Source: Lumbricus terrestris (Eukaryota; Annelida; Clitellata; Crassiclitellata; Lumbricidae). Taken from it: DNA of 64,000 nucleotides. The notes beneath the pieces were generated by a model. It worked only from the letters and a program-made list of their open reading frames with translations, ran no database searches and was not told the DNA's origin. This document shows, in pieces, positions 1-9,868 of the stretch; within the stretch, counting starts at the first letter, position 1, and each line of letters opens with the position of its first letter. The stretch is taken from positions 18,584,207-18,648,206 of the forward strand of contig OX457047.1 of NCBI GenBank assembly GCA_949752735.1, read 5' to 3'. Made by a program: the position numbers and the translations under genes.

Positions 1-232
1 CGAATCTTGGCGTAGACGTGGCAGGTGTTGCGAGGTTCAGGGTAGCGCGTCGCCACTCCGAAGTCAACCAGGGTGACGTTGATGGTACGGCCTTGGGCGA
101 CACTGATCACCCAGGGGCAGCGGGTCGATCCGAAGCCGTACTCGTCGGTGATGATACTGGCCAGGTAGCCAGCCTCGTCGGTCACTGGAAGGCCGCCGAG
201 ATGGTGACACGGGAAGGGCGATCGCGTCTGAA
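1..232 (-). CDS. CUB-domain exon of a host gene (partial, runs off the window)
   Basis: Read on the minus strand, this stretch is open to the window edge and encodes about 77 residues of a CUB domain, an extracellular beta-sandwich module used in protein and ligand binding. Visible hallmarks are a Cys followed by a Gly-rich turn, then GYLASI, YGFGSTRCPWVISV, GRTINVTLVDFG and a later NTCHVYAKIR segment. A splice acceptor (pyrimidine-rich tract ending ATACAG) lies at 233-234, and the exon starts with two bases that complete a codon (phase 1). That phase matches the donor of the SUEL-lectin exon at 2486-2767, so the two are probably consecutive exons. GC content is clearly higher than in the flanking intron, as expected for a real exon. 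The domain is confident; the identity of the whole protein is not known. Confidence 0.8.
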
Positions 233-958
233 CTGTATACAGCAGAAAGTCGCTTATAACACCAGTGAAATGTTGATGTATAGTCATGGTCACTTTCTTA
301 ATAATTATATGACAATGTATGTAATATCTCCACTGAGTGATTGAGTATTTGCAGTTTAACGTCACTGTGTGATACCAGGTAACAAAGATCATTAGCGACG
401 CCCTCCTCCTTTATCCAGGCGTGGGACTGGTACTGGCAGAGAACAACCAGTACTGGAGTTTATTCACTGAGTATAGTGCTGTAGCACATATACGCGGCCT
501 GATAGACGTCCTAATAGTGGTATTATTTTATCCTTCAAGCTACAATTACTATAGTATAAAACAGGGGTTCTCAACCGGTGTGTCGCGACACACTGGTGTG
601 TCGCGACTTGGCCGGCGGTGTGTCGCGTAAAAGTGGTGTGTCGCTGGTGTGTCGCGAAGAATTGGTGTGTCGCGAATTAATAATAATGGTAATAAATTAT
701 CTTCGTTTCTTTTTCCAAACTGACACAACGCGGTAGGTCTATGATCACATGAAATAATCCCAAATAACATCAATCTATTTAATTCTCACAGCACACATCC
801 GTTGTTCATAGATTATACATGCACTGACTTCCTTTAGGCTACCTACAGAAAATTTAGACGATTAGCGGATGACTGCAATAAGAATTTGTTGCTCTCTATT
901 TATCTATCTATTTTACCGCGCGGTCTGTGGTAGTTATGACGTTTATGTTCAACGGATA

Positions 959-1252
959 CAAGGGCGGATACAGAAATTTTCGAAGGGGGGCCAAAATTTT
1001 TGGTGTTGCCGGCGAAATTTTTTTTTTTACCGCTGAAAAAACTGATGACCTTTTTTTTTTTTTTTTTTTTTTGTCGTCGGCTAATTTTCCGCGGAAGATA
1101 TACCATTTCCTTTTCTTTTTTTTTTTTTTTTTAGTCATCGGCCAATTTTTTAAAAAAAAGTACTTGTTGAAACCAAATGGGGGGGCCACGTCCCATGCAA
1201 TTTTTAAATGGGGGGGCCATGGCCGGATTGGCCCCCCCTGGATCCGCCCTTG
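959..1252. mobile_element. 294-bp hAT-like MITE nested in the hAT element
   Basis: Inverted ends CAAGGGCGGATACAG and CTGGATCCGCCCTTG are flanked by a perfect 8-bp duplication AACGGATA (951-958 and 1253-1260). The inside is non-coding, with two T-tracts next to GATGACC and GTCGTCGG or TAGTCATCGG motifs shared with other MITEs in this window. A second copy of the family is at about 47337-47663. Confidence 0.9.
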
Positions 1253-1421
1253 AACGGATATGACAATGACATAAGGCTATGTAAACACGTTTGCGATTGC
1301 ACCTGTTAGAAAACTTTTACCCGTTAACCTAGGCTAAGTCAGCAATCGAAATGGAAAAATTTATCGTAAGAAAACGTAAATTTAGCCATCCTCTGCAGAT
1401 GCTGATATTAAGAAGACAAGG

Positions 1422-1833
1422 TGGATGTTGAACCCATTCCTCAGAGAAAACACCAATGGAGCCGAATTGAGCAACAATGAACAGGAAACACTTGTTGAGC
1501 TGCAATATGATTCCAGATTGAAGGACATGACATGTCCTTCAATCTGGAATCATATTGCATTGTATAAGCAATAATAGAACTCAGTTATGGGCCAAGACGT
1601 ACAAGGAAGAACATTACACATCACTTGCAAACAAAGCTATCAAAGAGCTGGTTTCCTTTCATAGCTCCTACTTATTTGAACAGGGCTTTTCTCAGATGAT
1701 CAACATAAAGAACAAGAATCGGAACAAACTTGTCGGAGGTGCCCTCTCAGCCTGCTTACGAATTGCCCTTTCAAAAACTGTGGAACCGCGTTTTAATATG
1801 ATAAGAAAAATTCAAGAACAAAGATCCCATTAA
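1422..1833 (+). pseudogene. hAT transposase C-terminal remnant (ZBED5/SCAND3-like)
   Basis: Two plus-strand segments resemble the end of a hAT transposase. The first (from 1422) reads NPFLRENTNG and then LVELQYDSRLKDM. The second, in another frame after a palindrome at 1501-1559, is about 92 residues and contains LWAKTYKEEHY, SFHSSYLFEQGFSQM, NKNRNKL and LRIALSKTVEPRF. That order (a Trp-containing helix, the ...YLFE.GFS... segment, then K.RN+L and LRIALS) is the hAT C-terminal dimerisation region of the ZBED5/SCAND3 type. The palindrome separates the two parts and adds a frame change, so the gene is broken. The N-terminal zinc finger and the catalytic core are missing. Confidence 0.75.
1501..1559. 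repeat. 59-bp near-perfect palindrome inside the hAT element
   Basis: A 29-bp arm beginning TGCAATATGATTCCAG and ending GGACATG is followed by a single A and then its exact reverse complement. It would form a hairpin with a one-base spacer and lies within the transposase remnant. The arm appears to be a local inverted duplication of coding sequence. Confidence 0.9.
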
Positions 1834-2485
1834 CTGTTAGGACTAGGCCTACAAGGTCTTAGTAATTAGGTGACTAAATTGACGTCGAGTTGTAGAAACA
1901 ACTAGCCTAGCTATAGATTGGGATCAGAAGAATAATTTAGAATTTTAGAATAATAAAAATTGGAAAGAAATTCAATATAATTATTTTGATTTATTAAAAA
2001 TGTCAGCATGCAGTTTAACATTTTAGAGGGATAAATAAGTTTCAGAGCAAATTTGAATTAAATAGACATGTTCAAACTTTGACACTGTTTAAAAAATATT
2101 TTTACGACATTTACCTATGACGATTGAATGGTGTGTCGCCAAATTTGATAGCAAGTTTAAGTGTGTCGCGGGACGAAAAAGGTTGAGAACCCCTGGTATA
2201 AAACATTTAGGCTTACATCATGAGTTTCTTTCTTCATTTAAAGAAATAAGGTCCAATTCCACTAATAAACACAAATGACATTTATCTTAGAAAATATAAA
2301 TATTAAGTCGGAAAATAGAGAGAGAGGGATTTTGTAAGGGGTTGACTATGCATGGTAGATGAGGAGATTCTATTTTAAAATAGGGGTACTCTGTTCCGAT
2401 AGAGATTCTCTATCAGGCAGAGGGGGACTCCGTTTCGTGGGAGACTTCAGATTGTGAAACCGGTATATGATTAGGCTATGCTTAC

Positions 2486-2767
2486 TTTTCTGACATATAT
2501 ATTCCGATTCCAGATAAGCCAGCATATCTTTCGGACACGGCTGCAGATTGTGAAGTACATTATCGGGAATCGTGATAAGACATCGATGGCGTCCCGAGCA
2601 CTTCCGGTCCACGTGACTAACGACGTCAGCCCAACAGCCCACGTGATAGTCCGTCGCCAAGCAAAGACCTTTCCTCATTCGTCCGTAACGAGCTGACGTC
2701 ATGATGATCACTTCGTCCTTGGCACAGGACACGTTGAAGACATTCGGAAAGCAGTACTCGAGCAACT
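2486..2767 (-). CDS. SUEL-type (galactose/rhamnose-binding) lectin exon
   Basis: This 282-bp exon encodes a complete SUEL/rhamnose-binding lectin domain on the minus strand. It has the expected order: a first Cys (SCAKDEVI), the SARYGR motif that carries the family's YGR sugar-binding triad, paired cysteines around GLCLATDYHVGC, KCSGRHRC, and a QPC where the family usually has DPC, ending in AYLESEYIC. A good acceptor (GTATTTGCTTCAG) is at 2768-2770 and a good donor (AAAA then GTAAGC) at 2485. Both introns are phase 1, typical of shuffled extracellular modules. The next exon in the same phase is the CUB exon at the window edge, so the product is likely a secreted or membrane receptor with lectin and CUB modules. 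No signal peptide or upstream exon was found to the right. Confidence 0.82.
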
Positions 2768-2785
2768 CTGAAGCAAATACGGTTA

Positions 2786-2922
2786 GGCAATCACTCGCAA
2801 TTGCGAAACGCTTCGGTGTGAAACTCCGATGCAGTGTCCGTGCTTTAGTCGGGGCTCGGAAGCGCCTCTGAGTAGTTAGCTTGAATGGACGCTATGACAA
2901 GTGCACATACAAACAAACAGAA
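2786..2922 (+). repeat. SINE fragment (body and tail) next to the lectin exon
   Basis: It matches the body and 3' tail of the full SINE at 31075-31306: ACTCGCAATT, CTTCGGTGTGAAACTCC, GATGCAGTGTCC, GCGCCTCTGAGTAG and ending ACAAGTGCACATACAAACAA. The tRNA-like head is missing. It lies in the intron upstream of the lectin exon. Confidence 0.75.
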
Positions 2923-3292
2923 CAGAACTGTCATGAAATCAAGACTCTGACTTTCTCGTTTTCGGGAGGTGGCACTGCTACTGCTATACTACATGCGCGT
3001 ATAAATGTTGACTCACTTCAGTAGGTGGCGCTGCTGTAACCCTATGCGTGTTGAGCCATCGTAAAGTCACGTGCCACTGTAATTATAAATAATTATGTCA
3101 AATTTCCTTGAAGGCCTAATGAAAGTTGTGATGTGAGATAGACCATATTGCTTTGATTTGCGCAGAATGTCGGTTTGTCTGCTATTGATGGAGAAGCTGC
3201 TTGTCAAAGTCCACAGAGCAATTTTGTCATGCAGCACTGCAACTTTTGTCAGTCAGCTGTCTACCATCACTGTGTTGCTTTCAAGGTATAGT

Positions 3293-3347
<55 letters not shown>

Positions 3348-3860
3348 GCTGGACATAAGATTCTGGAAAGCTGTGGCGGCGCTAGCTAGTCCTATAGGCC
3401 TACAATTTCAGCAGGTCGCGTCAAGGTCATATCAGTTATTTAGTAGGTCGAGGAAGTTAAATGTAAGGAAGATACTAAAATTCCAAAGAATTTTGGCAGG
3501 TCACAAGGCAACTACCAGTGGAGAAACTGACTTTCTAATTGGGAAGCTGAATAGGCCTAGCCAACACTTTTGAAGCTAAGGGATAACCTAATATTCCAGG
3601 GAGCGGGGAGCCTAAAGTGGCTGAAACCTATCTATACCTATAACCCTAGAACTCCTGAAGATGAAACCTCCAATTTACGGGAAAACCTAGCATCACAGGG
3701 AGCATATAATGTAATGTAAATGTAATGTAAATCTTCGAGAATTTCTCAGCGCCCACAAAAGCCACGTCAGGGAGACCAGCTTATTCACCGGCGCTATATC
3801 AAATCAAGTCCGCAATAGCCAGAGCTGCCGTTTTCGTTCCGGTGCCAGGTCAAAATCCGG
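2923..3860. other. Intronic or intergenic sequence with one (GT)n microsatellite
   Basis: Apart from a (TG)n tract at about 3294-3346 I see no gene or element boundary. Short TAGGCCTA-type motifs occur at about 3397 and 3552. Confidence 0.5.
3294..3346. repeat. (TG)n microsatellite
   Basis: About 26 uninterrupted TG dinucleotides. Confidence 0.97.
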
Positions 3861-3869
3861 AGAGGTCAA

Positions 3870-4320
3870 GCCGAGGAGACAGCGTGGTGCTACGGTGGTT
3901 GTCGGTGATGGTGGTGGTTGGGTGATGGAACCTGATTGGAATCTGGATAGGATAGGTTGAAGAGTTCGGTTTTCAGTCGTGAATGGAATGCAGCAGAGGA
4001 GAGTGCAAGCGGAGGAGAGGTTGAATTATTGTTTGGAGGTGAGACTGCAGGAGAGATATATAGGAGGGTGAGCGAACATGCGGAGGTATGTTGGGAGTCC
4101 GTTCCAAAGAGCTGGTGCAGCATAGACTAAGGAGCGGTCGCAGAATTTCAGAGAGGATGATACTGGGGGCCGAGAGAAAGAAAGATATGATGATGAGCGC
4201 GTAGACCTGTGCGGTTGGATGGTGATTAGTTGACGAATGTAGGAGGGCTGAGAGGTTTGAAGAGCGTTGTAGGTTAGAGAAACAATTTTGTAATGGATGC
4301 GCTGAGAAACTATATACGGT
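3870..4320 (-). pseudogene. LINE reverse transcriptase C-terminal fragment (L2/CR1-like)
   Basis: On the minus strand a decayed reading frame contains IHYKIVSLTYNALQ, PSYIRQLI, RSTRSSSYLSF, then AAPALWNGLPTYLR and, after a frame change, AFHSRLKTELF. This is the conserved end of the L2/CR1/Jockey-like non-LTR polymerases, where an aromatic-rich region is followed by AAP.LWN.LP and a final LK..LF segment. It is 5' truncated and frameshifted. A similar final LKTLLF piece is seen near 36480-36600. Confidence 0.65.
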
Positions 4321-4505
4321 CTGCTGGGCAGCCTAAAGTGACTAGGCCTAAAAGCTATCTAGGCCTATGACCCTAGAAGAATAAGACAAGTTATTTCTTT
4401 TCAACTTTTATTGAGCGAACAATCATAGACTTCATCGGTCTAGTATTTTAAATAAGTTCGCAGACGACAGTTCATCTGTTGCGGTCGCTCGTATCTTCCC
4501 CGTCT

Positions 4506-4780
4506 TCAGCGTAGAAGGAGGAGGACGCCTTCCCGATGGCAGCAGCGTCGTCTAGTAGTGGCGTCGGCGACGTCGTCGGCGGCGTCCGTGGCTTCGTCGT
4601 CGGCGACGGCTCCCTCGTCGGCCGCGCCTCCGTCTCCGTCTCCGTCTCGAAGGAGTCCCTCCCTCGTCATCGTCGTCCTTGGCCGCCGCTGCTGCCGACG
4701 CTCCCGGTCGAGCGCTGCGAGACCTCGCCCTCCGACTCGCTTCGACTTCCTCTCCCAGGTCTTCTTCCTGCGCAATCAAG
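4506..4780. other. GC-rich low-complexity block (GTCGTC-type repeats)
   Basis: Long frames exist on both strands, but their translations are low-complexity Ser/Arg/Ala runs caused by CGTCGTCGGC and CCGTCTCCGT repeats. I recognise no domain. It may be an untranslated or LTR-like GC-rich leader, because a minus-strand TATA-like sequence (near 5144) and CCAAT boxes lie to its right. Confidence 0.45.
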
Positions 4781-5293
4781 AAAAACAACACCCTGCCCTA
4801 AGAGAACGCCTTATAGGGCAACAATCGCCTGAGTCTGAGCTATATTAAAACAGGCCAGTGTCTAAGCTTAAGCGCTTAGACATCGGTCTGTATACAGGAC
4901 TATAGTAATAATAAATCTAAATATAGAAAAGTCTAAATATAGAAAAATCTAAATATAGAAAAATCTAAATACAGATAAAGCTCAAATAGTCCTATTCAAT
5001 CTAATTAACCATAGACTTAAAAATCAACTAGGTCTATCATTACTCCTATCTAAGGCCTACAATGGCCCGGTTCTCTTGTAAGTTTGACTCTTACACTGAC
5101 CGAAGTGAGGCGGTCCGAGGACCGCTAACCTTCGGCCAGCATAAGTTATATAAGTCAAACTTACCAGTTCGAGATCTTCGTAGTCTTCCATCCTCTTGTT
5201 GTTCTTCCGATCTTCTTCCAGCGTAGGACGGTCTGAGTGCCCGTCGGGATCGCTCCATTTTTATGACTTTCAGGCCGAAAACGAACCGCTTGT

Positions 5294-5393
5294 AGCCAAT
5301 CATAGCGCAGCGTTGAACACAATACGCTGCCTTGGCAACCGGCCTACAGCCAATCATATCGCACCGAGATCACAATACGTTGCCTTGGTAACC
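5294..5393. promoter_or_regulatory. Duplicated CCAAT plus RFX/X-box-like module
   Basis: Two copies about 54 bp apart contain AGCCAATCATA (5294-5304 and 5348-5358) followed by an X-box-like imperfect palindrome (CGCTGCCTTGGCAACC at 5325-5340 and GTTGCCTTGGTAACC at 5379-5393). CCAAT boxes and RFX-type X-boxes are known animal promoter elements. A TATA-like sequence on the minus strand about 150 bp away (near 5144) would fit a minus-strand promoter, perhaps of a solo LTR. No transcript is proven. Confidence 0.4.
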
Positions 5394-5984
5394 AAAACCC
5401 AGGGTGCGGTATTTACGCGTCTTCTGAATACAGAAGACACTATTCAAGGACATAAGAAGGTCATCTGAAGTTATGAGCTAGCAAATTATTAGACACAGAG
5501 GAAGTCTACAGCATTCAGTGATTTCAATTAAAAGATACAAGATGAAGCAAAGATGAAGATAACAGTGAGAATGATAAATCTGGCGATGGTGACTTACAAG
5601 GAGATCCTATAAGTGGCTGCAAAATCATTATGATAAACGATGCAAATTGCAAGTAATTAAGAAAGTGAGTATAAGGAAGATAGAAATGAAGAAAAAAAAC
5701 AGAGGTCGAAAGAACTGAAGAATTAAGAGTTTTGATAAGTGGAAGAATGTTGTAGATCGGAAAAAAAAGACAAAATATAAAGAAATTAAAAAATAAGTCA
5801 TGCAGGACAGAAGGAATGAAAAAAGTAGGAAGTGTGGGAATGATGTGTATACTGGAGAAACGGAAGCAAATAAAACGAATGGATATTACAAGTAACATCG
5901 GAAAGCTATGGTATGAAGCTTTGAGGGCGGATAAGTTATGAAGGGCTATAGAGCACAGACGTGGAGTACAAAAGGCAGAAGAAA
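5394..5984. other. AT-rich sequence with no recognised gene
   Basis: The minus-strand frame of 124 codons here is Phe/Leu/Ile-rich low complexity with no domain. Nothing else is supported. Confidence 0.5.
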
Positions 5985-6264
5985 GTGGAGAAATACAAAC
6001 AGAAAAAGAGACCTACAACAGACCTACAGACAGACAGACATACAGACAGACAGAAAGAGACAGAGACTGACAAAGACAGGGGCAGAGAGAGAGACAGAGC
6101 GAGAAAGAGGGAAAGGGAGAGAGACATAGGTAGAGACAGACAGAAAGAGACAAAGAGACAAAGAGAAAGACAGATATAGAGACAAATATATAGAGAGAGG
6201 GAGAGAGAGAAACAGAGAGAGACAGAGAGAGAGTAACAGAAAGACAGGGACAGATCGTGTGGAG

Positions 6265-6300
<36 letters not shown>
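5985..6300. repeat. GA-rich and (TA)n simple repeats
   Basis: Purine-rich GACAGACAGA and GAGAGAGA runs (about 6015-6240) are followed by (TA)n near 6265-6310. Open frames over this stretch are repeat artefacts. Confidence 0.9.
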
Positions 6301-6302
<2 letters not shown>

Positions 6303-6803
6303 CATATATACACACACACAGATATATATATATATAATTGACCGGCGTAGATGCGTGTAGTTGCGTGTGGTAAAGAAGGGCAAATGAAGACCAGTGATGA
6401 CCTGAATGAGGCGACCGACCGAGAGGAAAACGTGGACGAACTTATTAAGGACGAATGATTAGTTTCGTTAAATAAGAATCCGAAGATATAGGCTATAGAC
6501 ACGAATCCATGCCTGGAAAAGTCACCTTCACAATATATATATATATATATACAGCGGCTATAGCCTATATACACATCACACACGCAGTATGGACAACGTG
6601 GATACAACTAAACATAGGCCTACATGTCGAATACATATACATGTAAGCACCCACATGCGCACTTATATGTGTCCATATATGTGTATATATATTATCATAC
6701 CCATTCACGCTCATGTGAAAGTGCATGAAATGACTGAAAACTCACGAATTGAGAATTATGCGATGATGGACGTGGAGTATAGGCCTACAACTAGTCTAGA
6801 CGA

Positions 6804-6847
6804 ATGGATGGATGGATGGATGGATGGATGGATGGATGGATGGATGG

Positions 6848-6883
<36 letters not shown>

Positions 6884-7190
6884 ACGGATGGATGGATGGA
6901 TGGTTGCATGGACGGATGGATTGATGGATGGATAGACGAATAGATGGATGGATGGATAGATGGATGGATGGATGGATGGATGGATGAATGGATGGATGGA
7001 TGGATGGATGGATGGATGGATGGATGGATGGACGGATGGATGGATGGATGGTTGCATGGACGGATGGATTGATGGATGGATAGACGAATAGATGGATGGA
7101 TGGATAGATGGATGGATAGATGGATGGATGGATGAATGGATGGATGGATGGACGAATGAATGGATGAATGGATAGAAGGACGGATGGAGG
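6804..7190. repeat. (GGAT)n minisatellite
   Basis: About 390 bp of GGAT tetranucleotides with GGAC, AGAT and TTGC variants. A higher-order block containing TTGCATGGACGGATGG and ATAGACGAATAGATGG occurs twice, about 150 bp apart, so the array has been duplicated. All long frames here ([12 protein letters not shown]) are artefacts. Confidence 0.97.
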
Positions 7191-7901
7191 GACGGATGGA
7201 TGGAGAATTGAACGATTGGACGAACGAATAGAATATTGGATGGTTTGTATGACTGGATGTGACATTTCCGTTTTCCGTTATCGTTAACAAAATCAACACT
7301 ATAGTTGATGATGAAATTATAATATCTACGAGAAAGGATATCGAAGCCAAACAAAATCTCTCTGGATTAATCTGGCTTAATCTGTCTTAATCTGTGATTA
7401 ATCTGTGCATCGTCATAGATGCACATAATTTCAATGTTTAAGGAGTCTCACTTATTCTTACCTGTGTTGCAGATATTTGAATGCAGAAGAACGTTCATCA
7501 ATATGAGAATTGTGCCGCCAGGTTGCGCCAACATCGCTGCTGTCGCTGAGGTCAAACCGATTACACTCGATGTCTGACGTTGATTATTATTGTGGCAGGA
7601 AAACACGAAAACGAGGAAACCTAGGAATTACACGTTATATTTTACACAACATCACATAGCATTTTTATTGCTCCCAAAAACCCAACAAGATGCAATTTCA
7701 AATCACTGGTAAGTAATTTGGATACAAACGGAGAACCTAAAAGAGACCAGACTCCCGCTAAGCATGCAGGGTCGCATAATGTTCCAGTATTGTTTTAAAG
7801 TGGAAGTTGATAACATAATGTTCAATAAACATTACAATTTATGTACTTTGCGGCGAATACCATACCACATCACATCTATACCGGCAGGCCTACATTTCAA
7901 C

Positions 7902-8350
7902 CAGGGTTGTATTGATAAATTTTGAAGTGAGTAGGCCTACACGCAGCCGGAAAAGAAATCGACTTTTTTCTGGGAAAGTTTCTGACGACCTTTTTTTAGT
8001 CATCGAAATTTCTGACGCCTTTTTCTAGTTTTTAGTCATCAAACAGATGTTTTCCTTCGATTACTCGCCCCAAAAACCTTCACCAGACCGTAAAACGATC
8101 TAATTTCAGGATCTTTTTCTTCTAAAATCGCGAACTTATCCTGTTTTTTGCTCATTTTTATTTCTATGAACTCTTTTGCCTTCGACTTTGTGAGGTAGGC
8201 CTATATAAGCATACGTTGCATACCCGCGTGTACCCTGCTTTTCGGAACTACAATGTACGTAGCCTAGCCTTCACGATGCCAAATTTTCGTGAGGTGAGTA
8301 GCCTGCACGCTGTGTACCCGCATATAGGCCTACTATAGAGTACAGCCCTG
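7902..8350. mobile_element. 449-bp hAT-like MITE (CAGGGYTGTA family)
   Basis: Ends CAGGGTTGTATTG and TAGAGTACAGCCCTG are inverted. The flanks ATTTCAAC (7894-7901) and ACTTCAAC (8351-8358) form an 8-bp TSD with one mismatch. The inside contains TTCTGACGACC, TTTTTTTAGTCATCG and GTGAGTA/GTACCC motifs shared with the copy at 51100-51394. Confidence 0.85.
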
Positions 8351-8564
8351 ACTTCAACTGATATTTTCATATAAATGGCGACGCAGGTCGTAAAACCATT
8401 CTTGTTCATCTACCCAGTTATGTAATCCTCAGCGATGATTGTGACACAAATAGATCAGTTGATAATGATGCGAAGACTGCAATGACATATTGCAGAATAG
8501 CATTCACATAGGCTATAGAATTGCCACACTTCTTTACGATTTTAAAAAATCTTTTTGGAGGCAA

Positions 8565-8569
8565 AATAA

Positions 8570-8601
<32 letters not shown>

Positions 8602-8842
8602 CTAATAATAATACTAATAATAATAATAAGAGTAATAACATCTGCCTCTCCGGAACATTGCCACCGCTCCCCGATCGACACGAGAAGGAGATTTACAATC
8701 CGGCAAAACGAGCCGTGGAACGACAGAAGGAAGCGACCTGCAGCAGATGAGACTGTGTGGCACATTAATATGTAGATAGTAGCCTAGACATTAGGGTGGT
8801 TCGAATGTAATGGACAAAAAACTTTTTCTTGAATAAATGTTC

Positions 8843-8885
<43 letters not shown>
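8565..8885. repeat. Two (AAT)n microsatellites
   Basis: AAT trinucleotide runs at about 8565-8630 (with interspersed ACTAAT) and 8845-8885. No gene lies between them. Confidence 0.95.
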
Positions 8886-8887
<2 letters not shown>

Positions 8888-9713
8888 TTATTATAATCAC
8901 CTTTATCTTCGTTCTCCTAGCCATAATCATCATCATCAATAGATATTCGTTTGAAAATTAGCTACCGTTAATGAAACTCAGAATCGCTTTTGGGAAATCA
9001 AAGTAGGCCTACACTGAGTGTCACTTGGGAGAGCTCTGCAATAATCCGATGCATGTTCAAACTCTTTATGGTCGACGTCATCCTTCCGTCCTAATTGTCT
9101 TGATGGCCAAGCTGGCAAAGGCACTTCCGATTAGGGTTTTGTATTGGTAGAGCCTGGGTTAATTTGTATTGATAGAGGATCAAAGAACCATAAATTCGCT
9201 GTATACCGTACTTATAAGACGCCACTGAAAACCGCTGATTTGGAAATTCATCCCAACGTATACATGGGCTCTGCTACAATGTGACAACGTGGCACCGTGT
9301 TATCAACAAGCCCCAGTGCACTCTTTATTGCGTATCTATAACCGCTCGCTTATTACCGGAGAGTCAACCGCCCGTTGAAGCCACCGTGCTTGTTAATAAT
9401 CTCGATAGAATTAACGCAGCGGGCGATGGTTACATTGGATAGGCGAGGATTAGTGGAACTATCTCCGGTTGTTTAGCGTTCAGTGCTTATTAATCCACGA
9501 GAACAGAATGATTAATTGCTTCGTCTATAGTCTATACCATAGCAAGGACCGCAGTGAACTCTACCACTCCAATCAGTTCCACTCTACCATGCACACAAAA
9601 TTTAATAAATGAAAAGAAGGTATTTAGAATAAAATTAATGGAACACAGCGCTAAAGTAGCCTAAACGTCAGCCGCGCATGCGCACTCTCTTATCAGTAAC
9701 TGTAAACAGGAAC
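8886..9713. other. No recognised gene
   Basis: I see only scattered TAGGCCTA motifs (for example near 9004) and unremarkable AT-rich sequence. Confidence 0.5.
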
Positions 9714-9868
9714 AGTGGTGCGAGGAGGTGTAGTGTAGAATGCGGTGTTTTGCAGCTTGAGGGTTCCATGTTCGAATCCACCTCAAGCTGCCGCGTATGG
9801 ACCGTGAGCAAGTGCTTCACTAACAATTGCTCGTGCGCTTCGGCGTGAAACTCTGATGCAGTGTAGCA
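9714..9868 (+). repeat. SINE, diverged, with tRNA-like head
   Basis: GAGGTGTAGTGTAGAATG resembles an A-box region and ATGTTCGAATCCACC is a B box. These are followed by the SINE body GCCGCGTATGGACC, CTTCGGCGTGAAACTC and GATGCAGTG. The 3' tail is missing. Confidence 0.7.

Larger units (their letters stand above)
562..2195 (+). mobile_element. hAT transposon, decayed, in the lectin/CUB intron
   Basis: The ends are inverted (CAGGGGTTCTCAACC at the left, its complement GGTTGAGAACCCCTG at the right) and are flanked by a perfect 8-bp target duplication GTATAAAA at 554-561 and 2196-2203. The 8-bp TSD and terminal sequence are those of the hAT superfamily. The left subterminal region carries many copies of GTGTGTCGCG and the right end carries related GTGTGTCGC motifs, a typical arrangement for transposase binding. 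A C-terminal transposase remnant lies at 1422-1833. The body is interrupted by a younger MITE (959-1252). Confidence 0.9.

Noticed and set aside
18..344. Plus-strand frame of 108 codons at the left edge
   Set aside because: It is the shadow of the minus-strand CUB exon, which has domain motifs and a splice acceptor.
4506..4848. Overlapping frames on both strands at a GC-rich block
   Set aside because: Low-complexity Ser/Arg/Ala products from CGTCG repeats; no domain, and equally open on both strands.
6756..7354. Long minus-strand frames of about 170-190 codons rich in PSIHPS
   Set aside because: They are translations of the (GGAT)n minisatellite in three frames and have no coding character.
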